From Bacillota bacterium (GTDB lineage Bacteria > Bacillota > Clostridia > Christensenellales > Aristaeellaceae), in the NCBI GenBank assembly GCA_023413135.1, contig JAEZQK010000097.1:7801-71800 (forward strand): a stretch of DNA of 64,000 nt. The letters run 5' to 3'. The first letter of the stretch is position 1, and each line of letters opens with the position of its first letter. This document shows positions 25,090 to 33,564 of this stretch, one piece after another. The notes under the pieces are model-generated. The model ran no database searches. It worked only from the letters and a program-made list of their open reading frames with translations, and had not been told where the DNA came from. The translations under genes and the position numbers were made by a program.

Positions 25090-25947
25090 GTGAGGAATAT
25101 GGCGACGCCCCAGGAGATTTTTGCAAGGACGCTGGCCTATATTGAAGATAACCACGACGCGGCGCTTACGCTGGAAGAATTGACGGAAATAAGCGGGCTC
25201 AGCCGCTTTGCGCTCATCCGGCTGTTTTCCAGGCTATGCGGGCTGACACCCATGGAATATGTACGCGCCCGGCGGCTGGCTGGCAGCATACCACAGCTCA
25301 TGCGGGGCGACAGGATCATCGATATCGCTTTGGAGGCCGGATTCGAGCACGAGCAGTCGTATATCAGGGCATTCCGGGAGGCGTACCACATGACGCCCGC
25401 TCGCTTCCGCAGGCAGGAAAAACCTGTGCCCATTGTGGATGTGCCAAGGCTTACTGGGTTCACGGTGTCCCACAGCGGCATGCTGGGCAAGCCGGCGCTA
25501 TTGGCCCGGCCGGCCTTTAGCCTTAAGGGCATATTACGCTGCTATAACTACGCGGACAATTTGCTGGATGGTACGCCGCTTGTTAACGGCATGGCTACCC
25601 TGACGAAGGAAAGCTACACCGCCGCATGCCGCACCTCGCCAAAGAACCAGTTTACCCATCTGTACCTGGAGGAGGGGGAGGGCACGCCTGGCGGGCAGGA
25701 GACTATGACCTGGTCCTGGCCGGCCGGCCAGTGGGCGCAGTTTCAGTACATCGGCCTGCACGCCCTGGATAGGGAAGGCGCGCGGCGCATGCGGCTGATG
25801 GCTTCGCTGGTGGCCGGCATCTGGTTTTCCGAGCGCAATGCCCGCTGGGATGGGCAGTTTATCGAGCATGTGGAAAAAAGCTGGCTGGGCGAGCAATATT
25901 GCGAGGTGGAATTCCTCTGCCCGGTGGATATATATCCCCGGGGATAG
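25090..25947 (+). CDS. AraC-family regulator with GyrI-like effector domain
   Basis: A regulator of about 285 residues. The N-terminus carries two helix-turn-helix motifs (LTLEELTEISGLSRFALIRLF and IIDIALEAGFEHEQSYIRAF, ending YHMTPARFRR), the C-terminal half (about 130-285) is a GyrI/Rob-like small-molecule binding domain ending YCEVEFLCPVDIYP. This order is that of Rob/MarA-like multidrug sensors. The start is uncertain: GTG 25090 or ATG 25099, neither with a strong ribosome site. It is divergent from the two BtrH/C39-like genes and probably controls them in response to an amphipathic or cationic compound. Confidence 0.9.
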   Translation: MRNMATPQEIFARTLAYIEDNHDAALTLEELTEISGLSRFALIRLFSRLCGLTPMEYVRARRLAGSIPQLMRGDRIIDIALEAGFEHEQSYIRAFREAYHMTPARFRRQEKPVPIVDVPRLTGFTVSHSGMLGKPALLARPAFSLKGILRCYNYADNLLDGTPLVNGMATLTKESYTAACRTSPKNQFTHLYLEEGEGTPGGQETMTWSWPAGQWAQFQYIGLHALDREGARRMRLMASLVAGIWFSERNARWDGQFIEHVEKSWLGEQYCEVEFLCPVDIYPRG

Positions 25948-26003
25948 ACAAATCAAAAACTTTCCTTTCCGTGAACCCCGTCCATCTTCCTTTCATCTTT
26001 ATA

Positions 26004-26015
26004 TTGACCGGTCAA
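26004..26015. promoter_or_regulatory. Perfect palindrome upstream of the second sigma gene
   Basis: TTGACCGGTCAA, 12 bp, 22 bp before the sigma start codon. Position fits an operator, but no cognate regulator is identified. Confidence 0.35.
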
Positions 26016-26036
26016 ATGAAAACAGGGGGCGCATCC

Positions 26037-26513
26037 ATGACGTCGGAGGAATTTGCCGCACGCATCGTTGCCATGCAGGAAACGCTTTACCGGGTGTCCT
26101 ACAGCATCCTCAAAAGGCGCTGCGACCAGGAGGATGCCGTGCAGGAGGCCATACAAAAGGCATGGCAGAAAAGGGGAAAGCTTCGGGAGGATGCGGCGAT
26201 GCAAATGTGGGTCACGCGCATTCTGATCCACGAATGCTATGCTTTGCTGCGCCGCCGTAAACGCGAAGTGCCTATGGATTCGCTACCGGAGCGGGAAGCG
26301 CCGCCGGATGCGGATATTGCGCTGCACGAGCTGTTCCTTTCCCTGGAGGAAAGCTTGCGCCTCCCCGCTGTCTTGCATTACATAGAAGGCTACGAGCTCA
26401 AAGACATCGCCCGCATGCTGCGCCTGCCCACAGGTACCGTGAAATCCAGGCTGCACAGGGCGCGAAAAAAGATGAAGGAGACATTTGAGAAGCAGGAGGT
26501 GTGCAGGGCATGA
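26037..26513 (+). CDS. ECF (sigma-70 family) RNA polymerase sigma factor
   Basis: A 158-residue sigma factor. Region 2 reads ETLYRVSYSILKRRCDQEDAVQEAIQKAWQKR and region 4 YELKDIARMLRLPTGTVKSRLHRARKKM, here in shorter view QEDAVQEAIQKAW and GTVKSRLHRARKKM. It aligns closely with the sigma factor at 20723-21193 (AMQETLYRVS versus AMERTLYRVS), so the two are paralogues. AGGGGGC lies 7 nt before ATG 26037; the frame upstream to 25899 overlaps the AraC gene. The stop overlaps the next gene by 4 bp. Confidence 0.92.
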   Translation: MTSEEFAARIVAMQETLYRVSYSILKRRCDQEDAVQEAIQKAWQKRGKLREDAAMQMWVTRILIHECYALLRRRKREVPMDSLPEREAPPDADIALHELFLSLEESLRLPAVLHYIEGYELKDIARMLRLPTGTVKSRLHRARKKMKETFEKQEVCRA

Positions 26514-27655
26514 ACGGGCAGGAGTATAAAAATGCCTTCGGCAAAGCGCCGGAGTCATTCAAAAGCCGTGTCACCTTCACGCTCTCCCACGTGGAGGAGG
26601 AACGAAAAGTGAAGAAGTTCAGTGTAAGACTGGTTTTGATCGCAGGGATACTGCTCATTTTAATGGCAGGTGTGGTGTATGCCGCCAGTACGGAATGGAA
26701 GCTGTTTGACTTTTTCAGCGGCATGTACGGCCTTACGCCCGGCAACGGGCTGCAAAAGACGTTGGATGAAAACAATATTCAGCAGAGCTTCGATGCGGGG
26801 GAGTATGTTGTGACCCTTCAGGAAGCCATAGCCGATGGGAAGTACGTATACGTTACCGCCAGCGTGCATGCCAAGGATGGGAAAAGCGTATACATGATGC
26901 CCATGGATGTGGCGCCGGATGAAACCATTTCCATCTGGGCCGCCAAAGCGGGAGGTAAAAGTGAAGGGGAGAACGATCAGCGTACCTTCCTGCAGGCGGC
27001 AAAGGAGGAAGAGAAACTGCTGATAGCCGTCAACCTTCAATACAACGCCCAAGGCAAAGGCCACGTCAGCAGCCAGGTGCATTCCCTGAGCAACGATAGC
27101 TCGGACTTTGCCCTGTTTTCGGGCGGAGCGATCAATTTTGTGCTGGGGGGCGACCTCATTACGGAGGAAAGTCACCTGCCTATTAATATCACGCTTTCCG
27201 CTCAGGAATGGACCGAAGAAGGTGAGTACAAGGAGAATGGAGGAACCAAGGAGACTTTCCGGTTCGACCTTCCCGTTACAGCTACTTTGATGAAAAAAAC
27301 AGTCCAGGGGAATGGGATCAAGGTTCCGGATACCGATGCCTCCATCGACCGGGTAGAACTGATGCTGACACCGCTCACCATGCACTATGAGATTTATTAT
27401 ACCAGAGATCCGGAAACGCCTCTTAACGTCGGAAAAATGGGCCTAAGCGGGCTGTGGTTCAAATTCGTGGATGAAGCGGGAAACGCTATACGGGATGGAT
27501 TGTCCCTTGGCGGCAGCCGTGGCAGCAGGGACAATATCCACTTTACGCAAACAGGCTCCGTCATGATGGAGCAAATGCCTGATACCATCACCTTGCAGGG
27601 GTATGAGCGTGATACAGGCGAGCTTCACGGTACGGCGACCATGAAGGTGGATTAG
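26510..27655 (+). CDS. DUF4179-like membrane-anchored anti-sigma factor
   Basis: A 381-residue partner of the preceding sigma factor. A short cytoplasmic N-terminus (MNGQEYKNAFGKAPESFKSR...) is followed by a membrane helix (LVLIAGILLILMAGVVYAAS, about 43-62) and a large extracytoplasmic part with FFSGMYGLTPG and repeated beta-rich segments. ATG 26510 overlaps the sigma stop (ATGA) and follows AGGAGG. Its N-terminal plan matches that of the anti-sigma at 19938 (the phrase EQTPAGFSSQV versus GKAPESFKSRV), supporting a duplicated sigma/anti-sigma module. The sensed signal is unknown. Confidence 0.82.
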   Translation: MNGQEYKNAFGKAPESFKSRVTFTLSHVEEERKVKKFSVRLVLIAGILLILMAGVVYAASTEWKLFDFFSGMYGLTPGNGLQKTLDENNIQQSFDAGEYVVTLQEAIADGKYVYVTASVHAKDGKSVYMMPMDVAPDETISIWAAKAGGKSEGENDQRTFLQAAKEEEKLLIAVNLQYNAQGKGHVSSQVHSLSNDSSDFALFSGGAINFVLGGDLITEESHLPINITLSAQEWTEEGEYKENGGTKETFRFDLPVTATLMKKTVQGNGIKVPDTDASIDRVELMLTPLTMHYEIYYTRDPETPLNVGKMGLSGLWFKFVDEAGNAIRDGLSLGGSRGSRDNIHFTQTGSVMMEQMPDTITLQGYERDTGELHGTATMKVD

Positions 27656-27774
27656 CGGATCATTAAAAAGGCCATGGCCTGGGACCGCATATGCTACTCC
27701 GGCTTTGGGCTTTTCCAAAACATAAATGCACCAATGAACACCGGCACATAGAATACACGTAAACTCCACCCTTT

Positions 27775-27846
27775 GTCATCCCTCGCTGCGCGAAGGATCT
27801 TTCAGAAGCATGAAAATCCAAGATCCTTCGCGCAGCGAGGGATGAC
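27775..27846. repeat. 72-bp inverted repeat with perfect 27-bp arms
   Basis: Left arm 27775-27801 begins GTCATCCCTCGCTGCGCGAA and ends GGATCTT; right arm 27820-27846 is its exact complement; the loop is 18 nt. It resembles the widespread CATCC-x-GCGAAGGATCTT hairpin repeats of bacterial genomes. No T-run. Confidence 0.75.
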
Positions 27847-27933
27847 TGTCTGCGGGGGTGGACTCGCCTTTAGAGCACATCGCCATCGACGCATGAATGT
27901 TTTAAATTAGTATTGTCCCCGGATGCTTCTTCG

Positions 27934-28168
27934 TGCAACAAAAAACACCGCCTCTTTTGACAGTGTCATTGTATGTGTCGCCGCCTCCGCCTGCAAAAGA
28001 AGGATGCCTATTTCCCTCCAGGATAAGCGCCTTCTTTTGCAGGCGTGGCATTTAGCCTAAAAAACCGGATCCGGCTTATATATCATCGGCTCGCCGGTTT
28101 CCCGGCCACCGTCTTGCATATAGGATAACCGGGCAATATGAAGTAGCCATGGAAAGAATGTGAACAAA
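27934..28168 (-). repeat. Structured direct repeat, copy 1 (candidate non-coding RNA)
   Basis: Matches 28249-28494 over nearly its whole length. Features, read on the minus strand: conserved TTGTTCACAT, then TTATCCTATATGC, a perfect GCCGG-GAAA-CCGGC tetraloop hairpin (28093-28106), CCGGATCCGG, GGCTAAATGCCACGCC, a long hairpin with arms CGCCTGCAAAAGAAGG (27988-28045), and a final GGCGGTG-TTTTTT. The GAAA tetraloop and terminal T-run favour a minus-strand RNA. It fits no riboswitch class that I recognise. Confidence 0.5.
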
Positions 28169-28248
28169 CGGCGAAATCTGCACGCAAATCTGAGGAGTTT
28201 TGGATAAGTAAAATGCACCATCTTTTCTCAAGTGCCAGTCTACCTCTT

Positions 28249-28494
28249 TGCAACAATAAAAAAACACCGCCCTTTTAGACGATGCTGTTGCCTGCTTTGT
28301 CGCCTCCGCCTGCAAAAGAAGGATGCTTATTTCCCTCTGGGATAAGCGCCTACTTTTGCAGGCGTGGCATTTAGCCTTGTGGGCCCGAAACCGGATCCGG
28401 TTTATATATCATCGGCTCACCGGTTTCCCGGCTGCCGTATGCATATAGGATAACTTGGAAATATGAAGAAAGTATGAACAAGATGTGAACAAGC
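28249..28494 (-). repeat. Structured direct repeat, copy 2 (candidate non-coding RNA)
   Basis: Second copy of the unit at 27934. It keeps the CCGG-GAAA-CCGG hairpin (28420-28431), CCGGATCCGG, GGCTAAATGCCACGCC, the long CGCCTGCAAAAG hairpin (28307-28364) and the GGCGGTG-T7 end, while the sequence between these elements has drifted. Conservation of the paired parts against a changing background suggests selection on structure. Confidence 0.5.
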
Positions 28495-28555
28495 GGCACG
28501 GTCTAAACACAAAACCTGAGGTTTTACATATGTACACGCCTTGAAAATGCAATAG

Positions 28556-28590
28556 AAAAAGTGCCGGAAAGCATTTTGCCCCGGCACTTT
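28556..28590 (-). terminator. Terminator of the GT2-TPR gene
   Basis: AAAGTGCCGG and CCGGCACTTT arms around 13 nt; on the minus strand the stem is followed by TTTTTC. It lies 39 bp after the gene stop. Confidence 0.8.
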
Positions 28591-28628
28591 GCAGCCTTAC
28601 CAATACATCTTAAGCCGTGCCGGGTACA

Positions 28629-29726
28629 TCATTTCTTCCCCGTGATTTGCATCCACCTTTTTTTTGACGGCTCGTACCCTATATCCATGGCGTTCTTGTA
28701 GCAGGCCTTTGCCTTTTCCATATCACCGGTGACCTCATAAAATGCCCCCAGATTGTGCAAAGGCATAAAGGATCCCATGCCTACAATCCCCTGGTATTTT
28801 GGGTTTTCACCTATGGCAATGCTTTTTTCATATGATTCTTTTATCCTGGGGAAATATTGAATATATTTTTGCGGATTGCTGAGTACAAGCTCCATAAACA
28901 GGGCTCCGCATACAAAATGGAACTCCGGGTAATCAAAAAACCGCTTTTCTTCCTGCCGCACAATTTCCAATGCTTTGGTATATGCTTTTATTTTAACAAG
29001 GTTGTTGATATATTCCACAATCAGGTTCGGGTAATAATTCCGGTCCTTTTCAATTGTTTGATAAGCGGCGGAAAATAATTGATCCGCCTTGTCTGGCTGC
29101 TCGATGCCCCTGTATTCCTGGGCCAGCTTATAGATAAGATAGGGATCATTTTGCACCTGTAATGCTTTTTCCAGAATGTCGATATTCCTTTTCGCTTTGG
29201 ACTCGTCCCTATGGTCGTATCCGTCATGAAATATGGTAATAGGCAGCTTCACCCTTGGGTAGGAGGAATCGATTTGTTCATGAACCGGGCCAATATACCT
29301 GGCCTCCCTGGGGAAAACGGCAGCCGCATACGACCTGTCCAGTATTTTCTGTCCGTTCTGGGTGTAGCTGTTCACAATTTCGGCCAGCCCCAATACCCTT
29401 TTCCCTTCCATATATTTCAAGGCTTGCTCTTTTTCGAATTTCATCAAAATTTGATCGGCATCCATTGAAAGAACGTAATCCCCTGTCGTATTTTCGATGC
29501 TGTAATTCCTGGCCTTTGAAAAATCGCCGCACCATGTGAAATCAAAGATCCTGGCCCCAAACGACAAGGCGATCTCCTTTGTGGTGTCGGTGGAGCCTGT
29601 ATCTACTACTACCAGTTCATCAACGTATCCGACAATGCTTTCCAGGCATCTTTTCAGCTTTGCCTCCTCGTTCTTTACGATCATTGCAAGACTTAACTTC
29701 AATTCGATCCCTCTTTTCGTTTTCAT
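28629..29726 (-). CDS. Family 2 glycosyltransferase with C-terminal TPR-like region
   Basis: A 365-residue cytoplasmic transferase. The N-terminal GT-A domain begins LSLAMIVKNEEAKLKRCLES, with VVDTGSTDTTKEIA and the metal-binding DAD in VLSMDADQ; the F-x-W-x-x-DF-S-x-AR-N stretch is typical of the WaaE/SunS-like subfamily. The C-terminal half is helical with TPR-like repeats (YKLAQEYRGIEQPDKADQLF, HNLGAFYEVTGDMEKAKACY). The start is uncertain: ATG 29726 or TTG 29702, the latter with AGAGGG 6 nt before it. It is divergent from the plus-strand glycan operon and probably modifies a sugar or peptide of the same locus. Confidence 0.88.
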   Translation of the reverse strand: MKTKRGIELKLSLAMIVKNEEAKLKRCLESIVGYVDELVVVDTGSTDTTKEIALSFGARIFDFTWCGDFSKARNYSIENTTGDYVLSMDADQILMKFEKEQALKYMEGKRVLGLAEIVNSYTQNGQKILDRSYAAAVFPREARYIGPVHEQIDSSYPRVKLPITIFHDGYDHRDESKAKRNIDILEKALQVQNDPYLIYKLAQEYRGIEQPDKADQLFSAAYQTIEKDRNYYPNLIVEYINNLVKIKAYTKALEIVRQEEKRFFDYPEFHFVCGALFMELVLSNPQKYIQYFPRIKESYEKSIAIGENPKYQGIVGMGSFMPLHNLGAFYEVTGDMEKAKACYKNAMDIGYEPSKKRWMQITGKK

Positions 29727-29798
29727 AATACCGTATACAAAGGAAATCCGCAAGCAATAACGGATCGGCAAGCGTATGCCGTGGGGTCGATCGCGTTC

Positions 29799-29828
29799 TT
29801 GACCGATTATATCACTTTATGTTAAAAT
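29799..29828 (+). promoter_or_regulatory. Promoter of the plus-strand glycan operon
   Basis: TTGACC (29799-29804), 18-bp spacer, TAAAAT (29823-29828), 39 bp before the first ATG. No further promoter is obvious until the operon ends at 41587. Confidence 0.65.
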
Positions 29829-29867
29829 ATAAGAAATTTTGGCAAAGAATGAGGCAATGGAAAGCGC

Positions 29868-30908
29868 ATGTTGCCGCAAGTTTTTTTTGAGGATACGGAG
29901 CAGATCATTTCTGATAAAAACATCCCTTGGGACAAAATGCGGGGAAGCACGGTGCTTGTCACCGGCTCGACGGGCATGATCGGTGCCGCGCTTGTCCGGG
30001 CATTGTCCGCACAAGACAAAAAACTGGGGCTCGACATCCGGATATTAGCATCCGGCAGGGACAAGGAAAAGGGGAAGGCCCTATGTGAAACATATAAAGC
30101 GATGTTCCTTGAACATGATATCCGTGCACCCCTGCTGGTGGATGGCTGCATTGATTATATTTTCCATTGCGCGGCGGTAACAAAATCCTCCGAGATGGCG
30201 GAGAATCCTGTTGGTGTAATAGAAACCTCGGTCAAAGGCATCATGAACATTCTGGCGCTTGCCAGAGAGAAGCAGATCAAAAGCATGGTATATCTTTCTT
30301 CTATGGAAGTCTACGGTATTACGGACCCCGCGCTTCCGGCTATTTATGAAAGCGACTTAGGCACTATTGACCTGAAGAGCCCGCGAAGCTGCTATCCCCA
30401 AAGCAAGCGGACGTGCGAAAGCCTGTGCAACAGCTACTTTTCGCAATACGGCATCCCCGTGAAAATAGCTCGCCTTGCCCAAACCTTCGGTGCCGGGAGC
30501 GCAATAGACGATCCCCGCGTATTTGCACAATTCGCCCGAAGCGGCATTGCAGGCGAAAACATCGTCCTGCATACGGAAGGAAGATCCCGCGGCAACTACT
30601 GCTATATATCCGATGCCGTGTGCGGACTCCTTTTGCTGCTTTTAAGAGGTGAAGACGGCGAAGCATACAATATAGCCAATCCCGCCGCAAATGCGACCAT
30701 CCGTGAAATGGCAGAGATGGTTGCCAACCAAGTCTTTGGCGGAAGGGTTTCCGTTATTGTTGATGTGCCGCCGGATATAGCAAAACGGGGTTACGCACCG
30801 GATGTGACCATGAAATTGAACGCAGAAAAAATAAAAAACCTTGGCTGGAGGCCGAGATATAATCTTGTGGAGATGTATGAACGGATGATAGCCGGGTGGC
30901 AGGACTGA
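29868..30908 (+). CDS. NAD-dependent epimerase/dehydratase (extended SDR)
   Basis: A 346-residue nucleotide-sugar modifying enzyme. The Rossmann motif TGSTGMIG (G-x-x-G-x-x-G, about 32-39), the FHCAAVTKSS strand, YLSSMEVYG with the catalytic Ser, and the Y-x3-K pair in SCYPQSKRTCE are present. The C-terminal part has HTEGRSRGNYCYISDAV, usual in NDP-sugar SDR enzymes. The exact reaction (4-epimerase, 4,6-dehydratase or alditol-forming reductase) cannot be told. First gene of the operon; the TarI/IspD-like gene downstream suggests a CDP-linked sugar or alditol as one possible substrate. Confidence 0.88.
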   Translation: MLPQVFFEDTEQIISDKNIPWDKMRGSTVLVTGSTGMIGAALVRALSAQDKKLGLDIRILASGRDKEKGKALCETYKAMFLEHDIRAPLLVDGCIDYIFHCAAVTKSSEMAENPVGVIETSVKGIMNILALAREKQIKSMVYLSSMEVYGITDPALPAIYESDLGTIDLKSPRSCYPQSKRTCESLCNSYFSQYGIPVKIARLAQTFGAGSAIDDPRVFAQFARSGIAGENIVLHTEGRSRGNYCYISDAVCGLLLLLLRGEDGEAYNIANPAANATIREMAEMVANQVFGGRVSVIVDVPPDIAKRGYAPDVTMKLNAEKIKNLGWRPRYNLVEMYERMIAGWQD

Positions 30909-30939
30909 ATGACGCCAAAATGCTGACGGAGTGAGATGG

Positions 30940-33564
30940 ATGCGAAAACATCAGCAAAAGCAGGTATTGGAGCTGATAAAGACGCTGAATGAGGCATATG
31001 CCGAAATCAAGCGTTTGTTTTCCCGCCGGGAATTTGCTGCTGTATTGCAATTGCTCTCCGATTGCCAGGATTTTGTGGTTCAGATTGGCAGCTACATTAA
31101 AAGCGTTGAGGACGAAGGAACACAGACTGTGGCCCTTTTGGAAGAGTGCCATGAAGCTTTATATCAGATAGGCAGCAAAATCAACGAGGGAAATCCTGAT
31201 GGCAATTTGATCAAGCGTCTCCGGGAAAGGTTCCTTAAAATCGAAGGCAGTGTACACAGCGAACTGAAGCCGAATAAGATCGAGGTAGTGTTTCTACCCT
31301 ATATGGCGGCCATGTGGGACAGCCTGGAATCTATATGGCTTGTCGCCAGGGATGATCCGAACTGCGATGCCTACGTCGTTCCCGTGCCTTATTATGACCG
31401 TTTGCCCGACGGTACGCTGGGGCAGATGCATTATGAGGGGGACCAGTATCCCGCTTACGTTCCCATTACCGATTGGCAGGTCTACGACATTGAAGCGAGG
31501 CATCCGGACATCATCTTTATCCATAATCCTTATGACGGCGGCAATCACGTAACGATCATTCACCCCAGCTATTACAGCAAGCGCCTGAAGGTTTTTACGG
31601 ATCTGCTGGTCTATGTTCCTTATTTTGTTTGTGTGGACGACGTGCCGGAGCATTTTTGCGTCTGCGCCGGGACATTGCACGCCGACAAGGTGATCGTCCA
31701 GTCGGAAAAGATCAGGCAGACCTATATCCGTGTGTTCAAGGCGGCTGAGAAGGAAAACGGTTGCGCCGGCAAATTCGGCAAGGCCGAGGATAAGTTTGTT
31801 GCGCTCGGTTCCCCGAAGTTTGACAAGGTTATACATTCAAAACCGGAGGATTTCACCCTTCCGGATGAATGGCGGCGGTTGATTGACAGACCCGATGGTA
31901 CGCAAAAGAAGACAGTGCTATACAACACAACCATTGGAGCAATTTTGCGGGGGGAGGAAGCATATCTCAAGAAAATCCGCTGCGTACTTGACACCTTTCG
32001 CGACAGAGATGATGTCGTTCTTTGGTGGCGGCCGCATCCTTTGAATAAAGAAGCCTTTCAATCCATGCGGCTTAAGCTTTTGGATGAGTATGAGCAGATT
32101 GTCACGGAGTATAAGCGCGAGGGCTTTGGCTTTTACGACGATACGCCTGATCTTAATAGAAGTATATGCCTGTCATCTGTCTACTACGGTGATATGAGCT
32201 CTTTGGTAGCAATGTACAAGATCACCGGAAAGCTTGCGATGATACAGAATATTAACGCCCTTTCTTCGAAAAGTGAAGCAGCCACATTGGCTTTTGAAAC
32301 ATTATGTGATGACGGAGAATCCTTTTGGTGTACGGCATATGAATATAATGCACTGTTTAAAATCGATAAGGCAACGTGGCAGGTAGAGTATGCTGGTTGC
32401 TTTCCCCATGAAAAATTGGATGGATTACGTTTGTATACAGCCATTGCCAAATGTGATGGAAGGCTATTTTTTGCTCCCGGAAGGGCAGAAGAAATTGCCG
32501 TTTTTGATATCGGCAGCAAAACATTCACAAAAATACAAATCAAAAAGCCAGATAGTATTGCACTAGTGAAAAATTCACATCATCTGAAATTTTGTGATAT
32601 CGTGTTAAGAGGAGACTATTTATACTTTGTGCCATGCTCATATCCCGCTTTTGTTGAATTGAACATAGCAACTGGTGAAGTCTGTTATTACTCTGATTGG
32701 TTAAGCAAATTAAGCGGATATATCAACGATCCCTTGGAAGCTTTCTTCTGGCACAAGTCTGCAATGATCGGTTCCAGCTTTTTTGTTGCCGCCTGCAATG
32801 CGAATGCGGTTGTTTCTTTCAACATGGATACCCGGACATCTATAGCACATGAAGTAGGAAGTGCATCCAACCGGTATTCTGATATTTGTTATGACGGAGA
32901 ACGGCTTTGGATGGCGCCAAGGCATGATGGCCCTATAGTGGCCTGGGATCCCAAAACTGGCCGTTGGACGGAATTTGGAGCATATCCTGAAGAATTCTCA
33001 AACGCCAAATATTCGTTTAATGATATTGTGTATTCAAATGGGCATGTATGGGCATTTCCCAACAAAGCGAATGCAACGCTGAAGATTAACGTTCAAAGTG
33101 GCTACATTTTTATTGCGGATGCCTTTTCACAAATGTGTCAGCTAACTGACGACCAAACTTCGTACAAGCGCAGCCATTACCTTCTGGCAAAAATATGCAA
33201 CGGCAAATTGCTGGCCTATAATGGCAAAAACAATCTTTTGATGGAATACGACTGTGATACGGATAGCTTCAATGCCATGCCTGTTCAGTTGGAACCAGAG
33301 AGCATTAATGCCAGAAAAAAGGCTTTTTCGAAAGAAGCTTTTGGCAAACAAAAAAACGGAAAAGATTATTGCATCAAAGAAAACAAGCTGCTTGTCATTG
33401 ATGATTTTGTTACGTACATTGCTGAAAAAAACGAAGATAGCGGCGATGAAAATGTCGAAACAGGATATTTTGCAGGCATGGCCAGTTATGCCGATGGGTC
33501 ATCGGGCAAGGCAATCCTTGCTTACTGCAAGCAGGACGTCTTTCGTAAAGGAGAACAGATATGA
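30940..33564 (+). CDS. GT-B (CDP-glycerol transferase-like) fused to a seven-bladed beta-propeller
   Basis: An 874-residue multidomain protein. Residues 1-110 are helical, probably coiled coil. Residues about 115-440 resemble the TagF/CDP-glycerol glycerophosphotransferase fold: FLPYMAAMWDSLESIW, IFIHNPYDGGNHVT, KVIVQSEKIRQTYI, KTVLYNTTIGAIL and LWWRPHPL. The remainder shows seven repeats of the form h-x-x-h-D-x-x-T-x-x-h: ALFKIDKATWQVEY, EIAVFDIGSKTFTK, AFVELNIATGEVCYY, AVVSFNMDTRTSIA, PIVAWDPKTGRWTEF, ATLKINVQSGYIFI, LLMEYDCDTDSFN, that is, a full propeller. GGAG lies 8 nt before ATG 30940. Base composition turns AT-rich at about 32.2 kb, near the domain border. Stop overlaps the next ATG. 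Confidence 0.75.
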   Translation: MRKHQQKQVLELIKTLNEAYAEIKRLFSRREFAAVLQLLSDCQDFVVQIGSYIKSVEDEGTQTVALLEECHEALYQIGSKINEGNPDGNLIKRLRERFLKIEGSVHSELKPNKIEVVFLPYMAAMWDSLESIWLVARDDPNCDAYVVPVPYYDRLPDGTLGQMHYEGDQYPAYVPITDWQVYDIEARHPDIIFIHNPYDGGNHVTIIHPSYYSKRLKVFTDLLVYVPYFVCVDDVPEHFCVCAGTLHADKVIVQSEKIRQTYIRVFKAAEKENGCAGKFGKAEDKFVALGSPKFDKVIHSKPEDFTLPDEWRRLIDRPDGTQKKTVLYNTTIGAILRGEEAYLKKIRCVLDTFRDRDDVVLWWRPHPLNKEAFQSMRLKLLDEYEQIVTEYKREGFGFYDDTPDLNRSICLSSVYYGDMSSLVAMYKITGKLAMIQNINALSSKSEAATLAFETLCDDGESFWCTAYEYNALFKIDKATWQVEYAGCFPHEKLDGLRLYTAIAKCDGRLFFAPGRAEEIAVFDIGSKTFTKIQIKKPDSIALVKNSHHLKFCDIVLRGDYLYFVPCSYPAFVELNIATGEVCYYSDWLSKLSGYINDPLEAFFWHKSAMIGSSFFVAACNANAVVSFNMDTRTSIAHEVGSASNRYSDICYDGERLWMAPRHDGPIVAWDPKTGRWTEFGAYPEEFSNAKYSFNDIVYSNGHVWAFPNKANATLKINVQSGYIFIADAFSQMCQLTDDQTSYKRSHYLLAKICNGKLLAYNGKNNLLMEYDCDTDSFNAMPVQLEPESINARKKAFSKEAFGKQKNGKDYCIKENKLLVIDDFVTYIAEKNEDSGDENVETGYFAGMASYADGSSGKAILAYCKQDVFRKGEQI

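Larger units (their letters stand above)
27656..28628. other. Repeat-rich 1-kb intergenic region
   Basis: 973 bp without genes. It holds a 72-bp hairpin repeat (27775-27846), two direct copies of a structured unit (27934-28168 and 28249-28494) and the terminator of the minus-strand glycosyltransferase (28556-28590). Short frames on either strand are not credible genes. Confidence 0.6.

Noticed and set aside
25074..25145. 23-codon gene upstream of and overlapping the AraC-type gene
   Set aside because: It has a fair ribosome site, but no homology and overlaps the regulator out of frame. Mentioned only as possible translational control.
27934..28494. Paired c-di-GMP or cobalamin riboswitches
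   Set aside because: The tandem layout and GAAA tetraloop suggested it, but the conserved c-di-GMP-I core and the cobalamin box could not be found on either strand, and no gene follows directly.
27934..28494. CRISPR array
   Set aside because: Only two long repeats with drifted interiors, no short regular repeat-spacer pattern and no cas genes anywhere in the window.
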